From Tieghemiomyces parasiticus (Eukaryota > Kickxellomycota > Dimargaritomycetes > Dimargaritales > Dimargaritaceae), in contig JANBPT010000032.1 in NCBI GenBank assembly GCA_027575765.1, positions 40,547 through 104,546 on the forward strand: 64,000 nucleotides of DNA. Direction: 5' to 3'. The notes under the pieces were generated by a model. It was given only the letters and a program-made list of their open reading frames with translations, had not been told where the DNA came from and did not search any database. Position 1 is the stretch's first letter, and each line of letters opens with the position of its first letter. Positions 22,153 to 33,269 of this stretch are shown here, in pieces. Made by a program: the position numbers and the translations under genes.

Positions 22153-23691
22153 ATGCGTACCGTTTCAACGTTTTACCTATCTGTTACAGCCCTGTTGGTC
22201 GCCACGCCTATACTCCAGGCGGCCCAACCCCCGACACTTACTGCGGCCCTCAGCGATTCACCATCCTCCGCTCCGACGGCCGACAGTACCGCTGGACCCA
22301 CCTGGAACTACACCAGCGTCTTCCTCAGCTCTCCGCGAGCTAACCTCGCCACCGCCGCCACTTCCCGGTACGCCTTCTTCGCCGGTGGCGAGGACAAGGA
22401 TAGCGAACCGCAACTGACGGTCGACATTTACGATAACGAGAGCGGGTCGTGGTCACAAACCCAGTTGTCCAAAGCCCGGCGAACCATCACGGGGGGCTCG
22501 CTAGCCGACCGTTACGTCCTCTTCGCCGGTGGCCTCGAACTTGGCACAGGGGCCTTTAGTAGCGTGGTTGATATCTACGATACCCAGTCCCAGAAATGGC
22601 TCGACCCGGTTACCTTGTCAGTCCCGCGGGCTAACCTTGTGGCCCTCAATGTCAACGATACATTGCTATTCATTGGTGGGCACGGCGACCGTAGCCAGGA
22701 AGCTGAGGCCCAGGGTGTGACGGGCGGGATGGTGCCATCCAATGTTATCGATATGGTCAACCGCGACCTCAAATGGAGTTCGGCCGTGCTCGATAACTCT
22801 ACCGCCCCACCCGCCCTGTCGTATAACCCGGCTGCCGGCGCTGCCTCCCAATCTAACACTGGGGTTGGCGTGTTGGCCGGCGGGTACTATTTTGATAACC
22901 CCACCGAGATTCGCCCTGTCCAACATGTTGATAATCGGACCTGGATCTTCACGGCCGATCGTGTCGAAGGCTTCACTAGGGAGAATATGCAGGCGATTGA
23001 CGTAAACAGCAACACCCCTGCGGCCCCACGTACCGAAGGGGGGGAACAAGGGGAGGAGCAATCACAACGTGCCGATCTGTTCATCGCCGGACCTGCTCTC
23101 AACGAACCTGTCCTGGATGCAGCGGGCGCCCTCGTTGATAACAAGTTCATCTACGCCGGCGGTCGCATTTCGCCGCAGAGTACTTTATCTAATGGTAATG
23201 GTAATTTGGCGGCGGGTAGCCCCTCCTCCGCCGGCGCCGCTGCCGCGCACAAGGGCTCTAACTTCGTCGACAAGGTGGCCATTCTCACCATCCCGAGCGA
23301 CGCCGCTGATTCCTCCACCTGGGCCCAGACGGGCAATGGTGACTCCGCAAACCAGGAGGATCACCTCGTTCTCTCGGAAGCCCGATCCCAGATCGCCGTG
23401 GCGGTCGTCAGCGGTACCGGCCAAGGCAGCAGCAATGATGATAAGGCCCAGTACGTTCTGCTGGGTGGAGGGCTTACTGATGATGCCTACGGACTCGTTA
23501 CCAAGACCATCGACGTCTATGATGTCGCGGCAAACCGCTTTGTTAACCAGGATCAGCACCTTGGCTTCCATATCCCTCGCGCCGGTGCCTCGGCCGTCGT
23601 TGTCGGTGGCTGTAAGGCCCTCTTTGCCGGCGGGTGGATCATGGGTATGCAGAACGCTACTGCAGCCGTCGATATTTTCGATATTTGTTAA
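22153..23691 (+). CDS. Secreted kelch-repeat protein
   Basis: A 512-residue single-exon protein. The start chosen is the first ATG, which gives a clean signal peptide (MRTVSTFYLSVTALLVATPI, likely cut after ILQA). The frame is open further upstream but without an ATG. Several kelch-type blades follow, each with a paired-glycine strand and a downstream VDIYD/W motif: FFAGGEDKD...TVDIYDNESGSW, VLFAGGLELG...VDIYDTQSQKW, LLFIGGHGD, FIYAGGRIS, YVLLGGGLTD...TIDVYDVAANRF and ALFAGGWIMG...VDIFDIC at the C-terminus. The last blade ending exactly at the terminus is typical of a closed beta-propeller. No membrane anchor or GPI signal is visible. Secreted kelch propellers can be carbohydrate oxidases, but the accessory domains and copper ligands of galactose oxidase are not evident here, so the function stays open. 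Confidence 0.82.
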   Translation: MRTVSTFYLSVTALLVATPILQAAQPPTLTAALSDSPSSAPTADSTAGPTWNYTSVFLSSPRANLATAATSRYAFFAGGEDKDSEPQLTVDIYDNESGSWSQTQLSKARRTITGGSLADRYVLFAGGLELGTGAFSSVVDIYDTQSQKWLDPVTLSVPRANLVALNVNDTLLFIGGHGDRSQEAEAQGVTGGMVPSNVIDMVNRDLKWSSAVLDNSTAPPALSYNPAAGAASQSNTGVGVLAGGYYFDNPTEIRPVQHVDNRTWIFTADRVEGFTRENMQAIDVNSNTPAAPRTEGGEQGEEQSQRADLFIAGPALNEPVLDAAGALVDNKFIYAGGRISPQSTLSNGNGNLAAGSPSSAGAAAAHKGSNFVDKVAILTIPSDAADSSTWAQTGNGDSANQEDHLVLSEARSQIAVAVVSGTGQGSSNDDKAQYVLLGGGLTDDAYGLVTKTIDVYDVAANRFVNQDQHLGFHIPRAGASAVVVGGCKALFAGGWIMGMQNATAAVDIFDIC

Positions 23692-24720
23692 GCCCGCAAG
23701 GATATGTACCAGTAAGAAAAATACGCACACCTTATATACATTGCTATCCAGATCCCTAGCCCCCCCCTCTCCCCTGTACCACACGGAGTTTCCCGGTATC
23801 TTTTTGATTCTGGTACCTGACTATTGCTTGGTAACTTGGTTGCCGAACAACCGACAATTGATGGCTGGTATTATCGTTTACTGGAGGCTGCCGATCTTCT
23901 TCCTTATTTAGCATTTATTTTACTCATAGCACCCACTGGCAATAATTTCTTTTTTTAAATTTGTAATTATAGTTACATGTACTTCCCAATTAAATATCCT
24001 TTCCATTATCGTAATCATTAAAATCGCTAATGTGCATTGATCATCGTTTCCGAATCTACGCCAAGCCATACTAGCGAAAATAAAAGAGTTAAATTCCCCC
24101 TGAATTTATTTACCCCCTCCCCCTCTGCGGTGATTGGAGACACCGTTTCCGACTTGGTGCAAGGTTTCTCGAACATCAACTCCGGGAATGGTGTCTGATA
24201 AATACGTATTTTTTTTACTTCTAGTTGCTGACCGTTTTACCGACTTTCCTTGAATGAATCTAAAAATTTCATACATCCCTCTCTTTTTTTTTCTTTTTAA
24301 CATTAATTACCTTCTTCTAATGTCTTGTTGATTCAATTCCTACTGGTATTAAACCATTGAGAGGGTCTTTTCCTACGCGCTATTAGCCTCACGTTGCTCG
24401 TATTCGACTTAGCCAACTGATCCAAGCTTCGCCATACTCGGTATTGTTGGCCCCAGGAACCACATAAGCACGATCGAGCCATCATTATTAATACGGTATC
24501 TTATACTTATGTTCCCCCCTTTCCTCAGCTATTCGGCAAAGCAAAACGCCCGGCTTTCAGGCAAACCTCCTTATAAACTCATTTGGCATAATCCCACTTT
24601 ATATTGGGCTAAGCGTGCCTGATTGTTTTGCATTGGCGTTTTATATAGAGAAATTAGGTGATGGCTTTGAGTCCCATGCTCAGTATGTGAAATAGCGCTA
24701 GACACACTGGTAGTGACAGC
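23692..24720. other. AT-rich intergenic region
   Basis: About 1 kb of AT-rich sequence following the kelch gene, rich in T-runs (23950-23956, 24210-24217, 24282-24297). No gene, tRNA or structured RNA was recognised. It leads into the LTR-like repeats. Confidence 0.4.
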
Positions 24721-25182
24721 TATTGGTAAGTGTTGGAGGGAAAACTACCCTAGAGGAAACTACGGTTAAGAACTAAGAGGTAAAAGGTTAATAAACTGAA
24801 GTGACTTACAAAAGAGTGAAAATGATTACGGTGGATACTGGTGATGTTGGATAAGCTACCGTTTATTATGTAGCGACTCAGCGGGTCTTTTATACGGAAG
24901 GACGTCTTGTATCCTTCACCGCGGCTACGGGTTGGTTCAGGCGAACCCAAGGACGATAGTGCAAGGCGGGGCCAGCGCCAGAGCGAATATGAAGGCAGCT
25001 GCGCGACTGCCGGATCAATAAGAAGAATAATGAGGGAAGTAGAGCCTTTAAAGGATAGAGACGGGGACGTCTGTCAAAGCAGAAGACGCCACCTGGTAGA
25101 ACAGGAAGGTTGGCATCGCTAAAAAGGAATATCGAATATGGGAATAGGCTAAAGGAAATGGGGACAAGACCGAGATGCCACA
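24721..25182 (+). mobile_element. Diverged LTR-like copy (third family member)
   Basis: This segment is co-linear with the LTRs at 25495-26038 and 53790-54331 but much more diverged. It shares the head GGTAAGTGT, the CGTTTATT block followed by a TTTTATAC TATA-like element, and the GC-rich block GGACGATAGTGCAAGGCGGG. The tail is ATGCCACA, corresponding to GACCACA in the other copies. No target-site duplication was found and the boundaries are approximate. No retrotransposon coding sequence adjoins it. Confidence 0.55.
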
Positions 25183-25494
25183 ACTGATCGGATCGGTGGT
25201 TTAGGGCACCACACTGGTATACAGGTTTACCAGTGCTAGTAACAGAGGAGAGTTGAAAGCGGAAAGTAGGATGTGGTAATCTAGGACTCTGGAGAGTAAT
25301 GTTATTGTACTAATTGCAAGGTTAGATTAAGATGTAATTAAGAAAGGCATTAGTAGAGTTCATGTGGCTTCTATAGCTGGGAGATGTGTGCGAGATTGAG
25401 TCCTGGTAGTGAGTCACGAATAGGTTCATGAGCCACTTGTCTTGGCTCATTGCCAGTTCTATGAGGGCCCGATCGTATTGTTATCAAGGAGCAC
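25183..25494. other. Spacer between two LTR-like copies, with possible LTR fragment
   Basis: A TGTGGTAA at 25274 followed by a loosely similar ACTAATTGCAAGGTTAGATT stretch resembles the head of the LTR family, so this may be a truncated fourth copy. The similarity then fades. No coding sequence was seen. Confidence 0.3.
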
Positions 25495-26038
25495 TGTGGT
25501 AGGTATAAGTCGTACTAAGTACTGAACGAGCCTTTAAAGCTTTGAACGGGGGTTGGGGATTGTTAATTTGGATGTTAGCTATCGTTTATTGTATGGCGAC
25601 CGTTAGATCTTTGTATACTTGAGTGACGGCCAGTATCAATCAAGTAACTAGCCAGCCTGGACTAGGGGAATCCAGGACGACAGGCCGTGGCGGGACCGGG
25701 CGCCGGCATGAATAGAAGGGCGGCTAGGTAGCCACCAAAGCAAGGGTCGAGAAAGAGAAGGTCCTAGAAGGATAGGAGGCGGTGGCGCCTGGGATGGAGG
25801 CGATGTTCAATGATCAAGAGGATTGAACACCTATCGAAAGAATATATGGTAAGTAGGTAAAGAAGGAGGGATAAAGGATATGTATAACAACGTGAAGCCT
25901 GAATAATGCAGACCACCAAATAGGTAGGCCATCATTGATTGGAATCAAGCTATGACATGGGGTGTGCGGAGGCTTGGATACGGCATCAATCAATGATTCA
26001 ATGAGATTATCATTGCGAAGGCATTTCAATCGACCACA
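25495..26038 (+). mobile_element. Solo LTR-like repeat copy 1
   Basis: It begins TGTGG and ends CCACA, the short inverted termini expected of an LTR. It aligns along its whole length with the copy at 53790-54331, including TTTATTGTATGGCGACCGTTAG, the GTATACTTGA TATA-like region, CAAGTAACTAGCCAG, GAATAGAAGGGCGGCTAGG and CAAATAGGTAGGCCATCATTG. Flanking bases (AGCAC left, CCACA right) do not form a clean duplication, suggesting age or recombination between insertions. No gag, pol or primer-binding site lies beside it. Confidence 0.72.
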
Positions 26039-27604
26039 CCACACCTGTCAGGGCTGTAAGGACTACCCGATAGTATGGTAGGGTTCAAAGTAGGCGTAAC
26101 ATCTTTTAACCATTTCCTGGTTAGTGTAGGGCGTCTGGGCACCAATTCTGGGAAAGACGTCCAATACAGAAAAATTATCACTCTCTTAATTTAATCAAAG
26201 TTCTTACGGTCTTTGCTTGCATAGTTTAAGTTATCCCATATATAACTGCCTTGTCTGCACCTTATAACCAATCCACCTCTTTCATTAGCTCCATGTTGTA
26301 TCATCGTTGGCGCTAGACCGTCAATTCGCTTCCTATTCGTCATTTCTTGCACTCGAATTGATTTCCTGACCCGAGTCCCAAAACAGATTAAAATATCAGG
26401 CCCGGGAGTTATATAAATGAACGACTGAATCGTGCTTTATCGGTTCGATATCATATAATCCACTCTGCACCTCTAGCTCAAACGCTGGTTAAATTACCGC
26501 CTGGTTTTCACCCGCCTCCCTTTATCGACCCATTTGCAGTCATCACACTCTCCTGCTAACCCTAGAAATAATCGCAATGGTTGACCATAGTGTGATGCTG
26601 TGTGAGTGATAGCGGCCGTGCTTTATTCCTATAACGGCTAAGCTGGTGGTCGTAGGTATATACTCTATCCGGGTTTTCCATAAAGTATCTCGGCCAAGAA
26701 TAACCACCGTCGTTTCCCAAGATCTAGCCGCTGGGACCTTATACACCCAGGATGTAGGTAAGAATTGACATGCCGAGATGAGTGCATGAGGTGCAAAGGG
26801 ATAGGAGGTGCCTCACTCTAATTCAAGGGGATGATCTGGCAGATATATGACGAGATCGGGGAAGGAAGCGTATCTGGTGGGTACCAATCGACGGAGTTCA
26901 TGCAAGTGTAGTTGGATTAGCCCGGTAGGTCTCATCTCGCCTTACACTCTAGCTCCAATTGATCGAGATAAAATGGCATGCAAACCTCCCCCCTTAATCA
27001 ACGCCCTGCCTTGTCAGCACCCATCAGCCGGTGAATCAAGGCGATTCGTATCACTGACGTACAAGTCTTCTCCGTGCCCCCCGCTCTTCCTCCTCATTCC
27101 TTTACCCCTTAGCCAACAGCCACTGATCCGCCACAGTATAGGACAGGTGGAACTTAAAATTGGATAGTCGAAATGATGGGCTGCCAATTAGAAGCACATT
27201 AGATAAAGAGAAGGACGTAGATATTTGTGAACTACTCTACCCGTAGGCAGGTAATCATTTTATTTAGAATGGAGCTCGGAAAATTAGGATTTACAAATAC
27301 ACGAGGGCCAACGTCCATTTCTAATGCGTCGTCCATCACTTCCGAGAGATGACAACAGGAGGTGTCGAAGGGTAGAATGCATCAGAGTCTGGGGGAACGG
27401 TTCCTACCAAAAAAAAAGAAAACAAGCATAATAAGGAAACAAAGGCAATTGGAGGAAGGCAATGTAGAGCGTCGAGTGCACCAGGCTCATAGGTAGAAGA
27501 AGTGTAGGTGGAAGGTTGAAGGAAATGCAAGCGTGGGTCAATCAGGGAGTGTAGGGAGCAACTAAACCGATCTAGGGGTAAGGAGGGATGAATACTGAAC
27601 GCAT
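26039..27604. other. AT-rich intergenic region
   Basis: About 1.6 kb of AT-rich sequence between the LTR copies and the membrane-protein gene. It contains A- and T-runs but no recognised coding exon, RNA gene or further repeat copy. Confidence 0.4.
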
Positions 27605-28633
27605 TTACCGGAGACGCGGGAAGGGCACGCTTTCCTGCTCAGCCACGAAGAGAGTTTGTGGTCGGAAGGATCCGAAGGATAGGTCGTTAAGCCAAGACGG
27701 CGGTCGCTGGGGACGCCCGGGAATGGTCGGTTGGTCGTCGCGCGGCGGAATAAGGGAAGCAGACGGAATCGGACGGAGGGGGTTCGATGTAACGTGACCA
27801 GCAGACCGTTGGGACTGGGTGGTGGTAATTTCCGTGGCTGTCATCGAAAGAACGGATTGGAAACTGGGGTCGGTGAGCACCGGGCTCGCGGGCTGCGACG
27901 AGATGTTAAGGGGTGGAGAACCGACCGGTTGAACGGCGTACGTCGAAGGCTGGGTTCCGCTCAAACCACCGGACATGGTCGGCCAGGCGTGGGCGATACC
28001 GTTTGGAGTGTACGACCGACGGGGGGTGTCGAGGGAGCTAGCGTTGCTCATTGGGTGGTGGCCTAATTCACGGTTTCCACTGGGACTGGCCACGGTACTA
28101 CCAGACGAGTTCCAGTCGTTCTTGTAAGCCACGGCATCGGAATGGCCCTTTGAGAGTGACTTGCAGGCGTGCGTTAAAGCGTGGTGGTCGCGGTCGCTGT
28201 CTCGCATGACACCCAAGCCGGCCCGGGGTTGGGTGGTTTTGGCAGTGGCAGGCAAAGTGGTGTTACTTCCCAAGGCAACAACTTTCTCGAAGGCTTGTTT
28301 CATTTCGCTGCCGCTGAACCCCGTGCTAAAGGCCGTGGGCTCGTATTGGAGATTGCTGGCCTGGGCAGTGAACCGCCACCGCCGCTGGCGACGCAAGCGC
28401 CGGCGCCAGGCAAAGGTCACGACAAGGGCCAGGGCACCGACGAGAATGAGGATGACAAATACGATAGCCACAATGACACCGGAGCTCAGGGTCGCGTCGC
28501 CGCTGGTGTTCTGGTTATGACCAGACTCGTCGGCCATGGCGGAGGGTAGTGTGAATAGGAGGGCCAGACATACTGGCAACCACCTGGTGCGGTCCAAGCG
28601 TAGGCGAAGCGGAGATCGCGTGGTGGCGGACAT
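27605..28633 (-). CDS. Predicted single-pass (type I) membrane protein, unknown family
   Basis: A 342-residue single-exon protein I cannot assign. Signal peptide at about residues 17-34 (WLPVCLALLFTLPSAMA), then a very short extracellular Asn/Thr/Ser segment with candidate N-glycosylation (NTS). A transmembrane helix follows at about 52-76 (GVIVAIVFVILILVGALAL), then an Arg-rich stop-transfer stretch (WRRRLRRQRRWRF). The long Ser/Pro/Thr-rich cytoplasmic tail (about 85-342) looks disordered. This layout (short ectodomain, one helix, disordered tail) is common in fungal cell-surface proteins of unknown role. The start is the first ATG. Its codon usage is like that of neighbouring genes. Confidence 0.65.
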   Translation of the reverse strand: MSATTRSPLRLRLDRTRWLPVCLALLFTLPSAMADESGHNQNTSGDATLSSGVIVAIVFVILILVGALALVVTFAWRRRLRRQRRWRFTAQASNLQYEPTAFSTGFSGSEMKQAFEKVVALGSNTTLPATAKTTQPRAGLGVMRDSDRDHHALTHACKSLSKGHSDAVAYKNDWNSSGSTVASPSGNRELGHHPMSNASSLDTPRRSYTPNGIAHAWPTMSGGLSGTQPSTYAVQPVGSPPLNISSQPASPVLTDPSFQSVLSMTATEITTTQSQRSAGHVTSNPLRPIPSASLIPPRDDQPTIPGRPQRPPSWLNDLSFGSFRPQTLFVAEQESVPFPRLR

Positions 28634-31258
28634 TATTAGAATTGGAGGACGCTGCGGGTGGTGCAGACAGGAATAAGCAGGGGAAAGTAGATAGGTGAGT
28701 GCGGCAGCGTGATATTAAACGGATACTGGTAAATAATCTAAGAAAGGCTAGGCCCGGGCGCAGTTGGCAGCAAGCGTCACAAAGAAACAGCGTCAGGAGG
28801 TTGAGTAGCAAAGCAAGAAGAACTGGTGCGTAAGACAAGATGGGCTGGGTAGATAAGGGTGGGGCCGCGATGGATGGCTTGGCGAGCGATGATGAGGGGC
28901 ATTGAACATGAAAGAAGTGGTGAGGCTAGTAAGGAATGGCGCCGACTAGAACATACTGATGAGGAACGTTGTGGAGACGGGGTGGTGGGCCAGGGTCGCT
29001 ACATTTATACACAGGGGCCATTGACGGGTGCTGCTACGCGTAGTGAATCGACACCTCAACACAGCCCACCCACCAGCATACACTGGCATTCACACAGCGT
29101 TGGACCCGTGGCTACTCAGGGCCATACGGCAGCCTCCCGCCAAGAGCATCAGGCCTGACGAGCACAGTAGGAAAGGGTAGGGGACGAATTGGAAGCGAGC
29201 GGATGGGCAGTGGGGATGGAGCTGAAAGGAGCGATCCGGCCGGGCTGGAAAAAAAAAACAATATGCATGCATGTAGAGGGGAGCGGCGATCGTGATAGTA
29301 AGGAGCATACAGTCAGACAGCCAGAAATGGCTATCCAGTGCAGTGAGTATGGCTCTCCACTCGCCAACTGGGTTTCGGGAGGGGGGAAAGGGGAGGGTGA
29401 GGGGGACACGGTTGGTGACGATCATTCAGACGAGACCAGCCAACAGCGCGCGCGGGTACCATTCGAGGAGTGATGGGTGAGAACGTCGGCGGAATGGAAG
29501 GGGAGGAGGGATCAGCCACGCACTGGGAGGTGTTCAATATACGCCAGGCAACCTTCTGATCCATCTATATGAGTGAGGCCAAGAGGCGCTGGGGTGGGCA
29601 TTGGCCGTAGATCCCGCAAGCCTGTAGGCCTTGGAACTCTGGCACTTGGCCGTACTCCTGCCTGACGGCCGCCGCTATCGAAGCGTACCGACGACGTCGA
29701 GGATGCAATGGCGCTATCGCCCGGCAAATCGGGCCGTGAATCCATCGCCTTCGCCCACCAGCCCGGCCGTTCAGCCGCTGCCCACTTACCTCTGCCACGG
29801 CCGACACGGCCCTGCTGGCGGTCGAAACCAGGCCTAGGGCCCATCTCCGCACCACGGACGGGCTTGGGCCGGCTGCTCATCCTGGGCTCGACTGGTCGGG
29901 TGCACGCCCGATGTGCTGCCCCTGGTCGCCAGGCTTGACTGCGGACCCCTGGTTGGCTCGTTGGTGCGTTTCCTTGACCACGGCTTCCCAACCTGCCCTT
30001 CTAGCACTGCGCCACTTTTGACGAGGGACAAGGTTGACGGGTGGCGGCGGCGGGAGGGGGAACCTTACTCGCTTCCCATGCGAGCCGGGGAGGTGGGGGC
30101 AGCTGGCCAAGGTCGACTGCAACGGCCCAGGGGCGTAGTTAAAATCGTTGGTGGGGGGTGGGAAGAGTATGGTGGGAGGCATGGTTGGTCTAGAGCAGGT
30201 GGCATTCATTTGTTGAGTAGCGGAGTGTGGGCCACAACGAAAGATAACAATGTTGATCGGTGAGCAAAAGTACGGCTTCGAGCCCTTCTGCATACTATGG
30301 ACTTCGAGTGCAGCTCCCAATGCGACACTGGCATTCGATCACAACGACTATCGAGCAGGAGGTGTCAACGGCCTGTACACTGACCAAGGCTGTCTAGTAC
30401 TCCCTCGGGACCTCACTGCCAGCCTGGCAGTCCCCCTCAGCGGTCGTATGCCATGTCATTTTTATCCCTCCTTCGTCCCCAGTCGACCACCACCCGACGT
30501 TGCCGGTGGTCCACCATCTCGCGCCTCGTCAGCAGTGGTACTGGTCTGAAACTGTACTATAGGGGGGGAGAAGGTCTGGTGATTGTCAACGTACTATTAT
30601 CCGATCGACTTACATCCGTGTCGCATCAGATGGGTTGACCTGAATGACTTTGAATGCGGGGTCCGTGTGAAGCACAGGGTGACAGTGAAGCATGGACCCC
30701 GAGCAGTTCCGGGAGATTGGAGACGGCTGTAAAAGAGGAGGGAGGGGAGGTGTCAGGATCCATGGGGAATCCGACCGGCAAGCCCTGATCCTTACAGATG
30801 AACCAATCGCCCCCTGTCCGATCAAACATATCTGCCGGACAACGCAGGTCGCACACATTTCTCGGAGCTATTATCCCGTCGTGAGCGCAGTGGCCGTCCC
30901 AGGCCAGTCTCCTGGGCCTGTGGCATGCCTACATGCAAGCCAGGTACTCGGTTGGTGAAAATCCCCCGACCGCACCGGTACCAGGATATTGCGGGGGCTT
31001 ACTCACATCCGTAGCGGTGCCCTGAATTTTTCGAGATACCCGGACATGCAGGCCGTGGGTGTCTGTCGCAATGGTGGGACGAGCCAATGGGCGGGGGGAA
31101 TAGGGAACTGTCGTACGGCCCTCCCTCTGCTCGCATGACGACCACCCGCCCCCCTCGCCTACGCCGTGAAACTCGGGAGGCAACCCTCCAGTTCCCTCTC
31201 TTGCATATTATACATCTCGTTCATTACACCTTTCCCTCTCCTCCGCTAATGTTCCGCC
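28634..31258. other. Gene-poor region with weak exon-like segments
   Basis: 2.6 kb without a gene I can support. On the minus strand, segments around 31015-31183, 30793-30927 and 30626-30731 are open in compatible frames and flanked by good donors (GTGAGT, GTAAGG) and acceptors (CATGTAG, TTTTACAG). Another open segment with a GTAAGTGG donor lies near 29790-29930. They suggest an unannotated spliced gene but match no family I know. The part just before 31259 holds the leader of the small plus-strand gene. Confidence 0.35.
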
Positions 31259-32041
31259 ATGTCTTCTACATCCCAGTCCCGGAATGCCAGCCCAACTGCG
31301 GACATGGCGATTGACAGCCCAGCGCCGCCAGCGGGTCCAATCGGCTCATCCAGCCCAGCGCCTACTGACCAGCCAGACAGGGTCGACGAGAGCGGACTTT
31401 CTGCCGCTTCCCACCTCATCACCCCAGGCCAGCCGCCCCTCATCGCCCCTTCGACCACAGCCACCTATGCCCAGGCCTCTCAGCCCGTATGGCAGCAACT
31501 CCGGCTCCGCGACGGTGGCGGCAGTGACCACCTGGCTTCGTACGACCGGCCGTCAGCGGTGGCCGCAGGACCGGAATTTATACATAGTTTACCCACAGAT
31601 ATCGACTTCGATCAGCTGGAGGCCCTCGAGGCGGACTACCGTGCTATGATGAATGAGTCATCACGGATTATGTTGTCATTGAGCCAGAATAAGGTAAGCG
31701 GGCGGCAGCAGATGTCCAGCGGCCTGTTGAGTATGAGCGGGGAAGGGTGAGTGTAGCATCGGGTTGCGTCCTAGCAACTAATAGCAACAGTCCATTGTCT
31801 TTCTCAATCACGCCGTCCATAGAGTCCATATGAGATTCAAATCGACCTACTCAAGTAAGTAGACTGAAAACCAGATGTGTGTCTTGTAACCAGGGTGCCA
31901 CTAAGGCCCGGAACGCGGTGCTAACTGAAATCATTTTATTCCCATCTTCTACACTGTCCCGTCAGATCCTTAGCTAACTACAGCGATGACAATACCATAG
32001 GGCCTCGGTCTAACCCCACCTCGCCCATCCGGCGGTCGTAG
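31259..32041 (+). CDS. Small spliced protein of unknown function
   Basis: Three exons: 31259-31693, 31822-31853 (only 32 nt) and 31966-32041. GT-AG borders and frame continuity give 180 residues. The first 110 residues are Ser/Pro/Ala-rich and probably disordered. The region after residue 118 becomes regular: a helical segment (DFDQLEALEADYRAMMNESS) running into RIMLSLSQNKSPYEIQIDLL, then a short tail ending in PTSPIRRS. Joining the tiny middle exon makes the coherent SQNKSPYEIQIDLLKSLA, which supports the splice model. Unspliced translation would stop soon after exon 1. The compact conserved-looking C-terminal helix suggests a subunit of a larger assembly, but I cannot name the family. Confidence 0.6.
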
Positions 32042-32245
32042 GTACCTGACGATACCTACTGCGCTGCTCTGTACCATACCCGCCCTCCCCCTTGGCTAAT
32101 TAAACACAAGCATGGCAGGGCCTTTACAAGGGGGACCCTAACCCAATTGAAAATGATACAGTTTTATTTGTATAATGAAGAGGCGGAAAAAGTAGCCAGC
32201 TAGAAATACAGGATCAGGGTCAAAGCAGCGGGAGCCGTAAATAAG

Positions 32246-33031
32246 TTAGGCGGTTTCCAAGGTTACCGACCGAGCTGACTTGGATGGATCAGTGGAAGGC
32301 TCAGTCTCGGTCGACAAACGACGGCGTTTTGTTGTCTTCGATGCCGCGTCGCACTCGCTCGTCTCGGCGGCCTTGCGCGCCTTCTTGGCCTTCTTGCGAT
32401 CCGCCGCCTGGCGGTCTCGCCGAGCTTTCAGCTGCTTGGCAGCCCGCGCCAGCTCCTCCTCAGTCTCCGGGTACACCGCCACGCGATCCGCCTCCGGGGC
32501 CTCCTGGCGGTGTCCACACACGACGCAGGTCGCATCATCACTGCCAGCCTTCCCGGTGCCCCGTACCTCGGTGCGCGCGCACGTGGCATATAGGCACCCG
32601 CAGGCCCAATTAAACTCAAATGACGTTGACCCATTCATCTCTTTAAGCGTCACCGGACAAAGGACCGGTGTGACCATCCGGCTCACATCAGCCGATCCGG
32701 CCACCGAATCCGTCACCCGTTTAGCTTCGGGGTGATAGTTGGGACTGAACGTCGCCTGTAGGTCCACCACATCGCGTAGTTTGCTAAGGTGTTGGCAAAT
32801 GAAGACCGCCTCACCAAACTTGCTCGGCTTGAGGAGATACTCGACCACCGATTCCTTGTTGTAGATATTACCCAGTCCGCAGCCTACGAGTGGTGCCTTG
32901 AGAGGCTGCTTGGTGAGCGCGCAGGTGGCGAACCGAACTTTGCGCAGCGCCTTCTCATCGAGTTTGGTTGATTTTCCAACCAGACGGACGACTTCAGACC
33001 GTCTAGCAATAGTGCCGCCGTCGTTACCCAT
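32246..33031 (-). CDS. RTF2: Replication termination factor 2 (Rtf2)
   Basis: A 261-residue single-exon protein. In fission yeast Rtf2 stabilises paused forks at a programmed replication barrier, and homologues are linked to the replisome and PCNA. The family hallmark start MGNDGGTI is present at the chosen ATG; the frame extends upstream but only through UTR-like sequence. The first RING-like half is CALTKQPLKAPLVGCGLGNIYNKE. The second is LCPVTLKEMNGSTSFEFNW, then CGCLYATC and CVVCGH, matching the degenerate C2HC2/U-box-like Rtf2 fold. The C-terminal third is strongly basic and Lys/Arg-rich (for example RKKAKKARK), likely a nuclear localisation region. It is tail-to-tail with the small gene ending at 32041 and next to the 5S gene. 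Confidence 0.92.
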   Translation of the reverse strand: MGNDGGTIARRSEVVRLVGKSTKLDEKALRKVRFATCALTKQPLKAPLVGCGLGNIYNKESVVEYLLKPSKFGEAVFICQHLSKLRDVVDLQATFSPNYHPEAKRVTDSVAGSADVSRMVTPVLCPVTLKEMNGSTSFEFNWACGCLYATCARTEVRGTGKAGSDDATCVVCGHRQEAPEADRVAVYPETEEELARAAKQLKARRDRQAADRKKAKKARKAAETSECDAASKTTKRRRLSTETEPSTDPSKSARSVTLETA

Positions 33032-33269
33032 AGCGAATATACGGTTGAAATCGGGATGTATATAAATTCGAGGGTGCAAGGGGAATAGTTGGTAGGGTGA
33101 GCAAGCAGGGTAAAAAAAAAAGAGAAAGAGAGGGAAAAAAAAGTGAGGGTTTAAGGGAATGGAGTAAGACCATTTGAGCCATAACAACTTACTATTAATC
33201 TTGCTGACTGGCCCCTCCGGATTCCGGCTGCCACATGGCCCAGAGCAAGCAAAGAATTGGAAGTAGAAC

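Noticed and set aside
25495..26038. Target-site duplication for LTR copy 1
   Set aside because: Left AGCAC and right CCACA share only a shifted CAC; not accepted as a duplication, although the element itself is well supported by alignment to copy 2.
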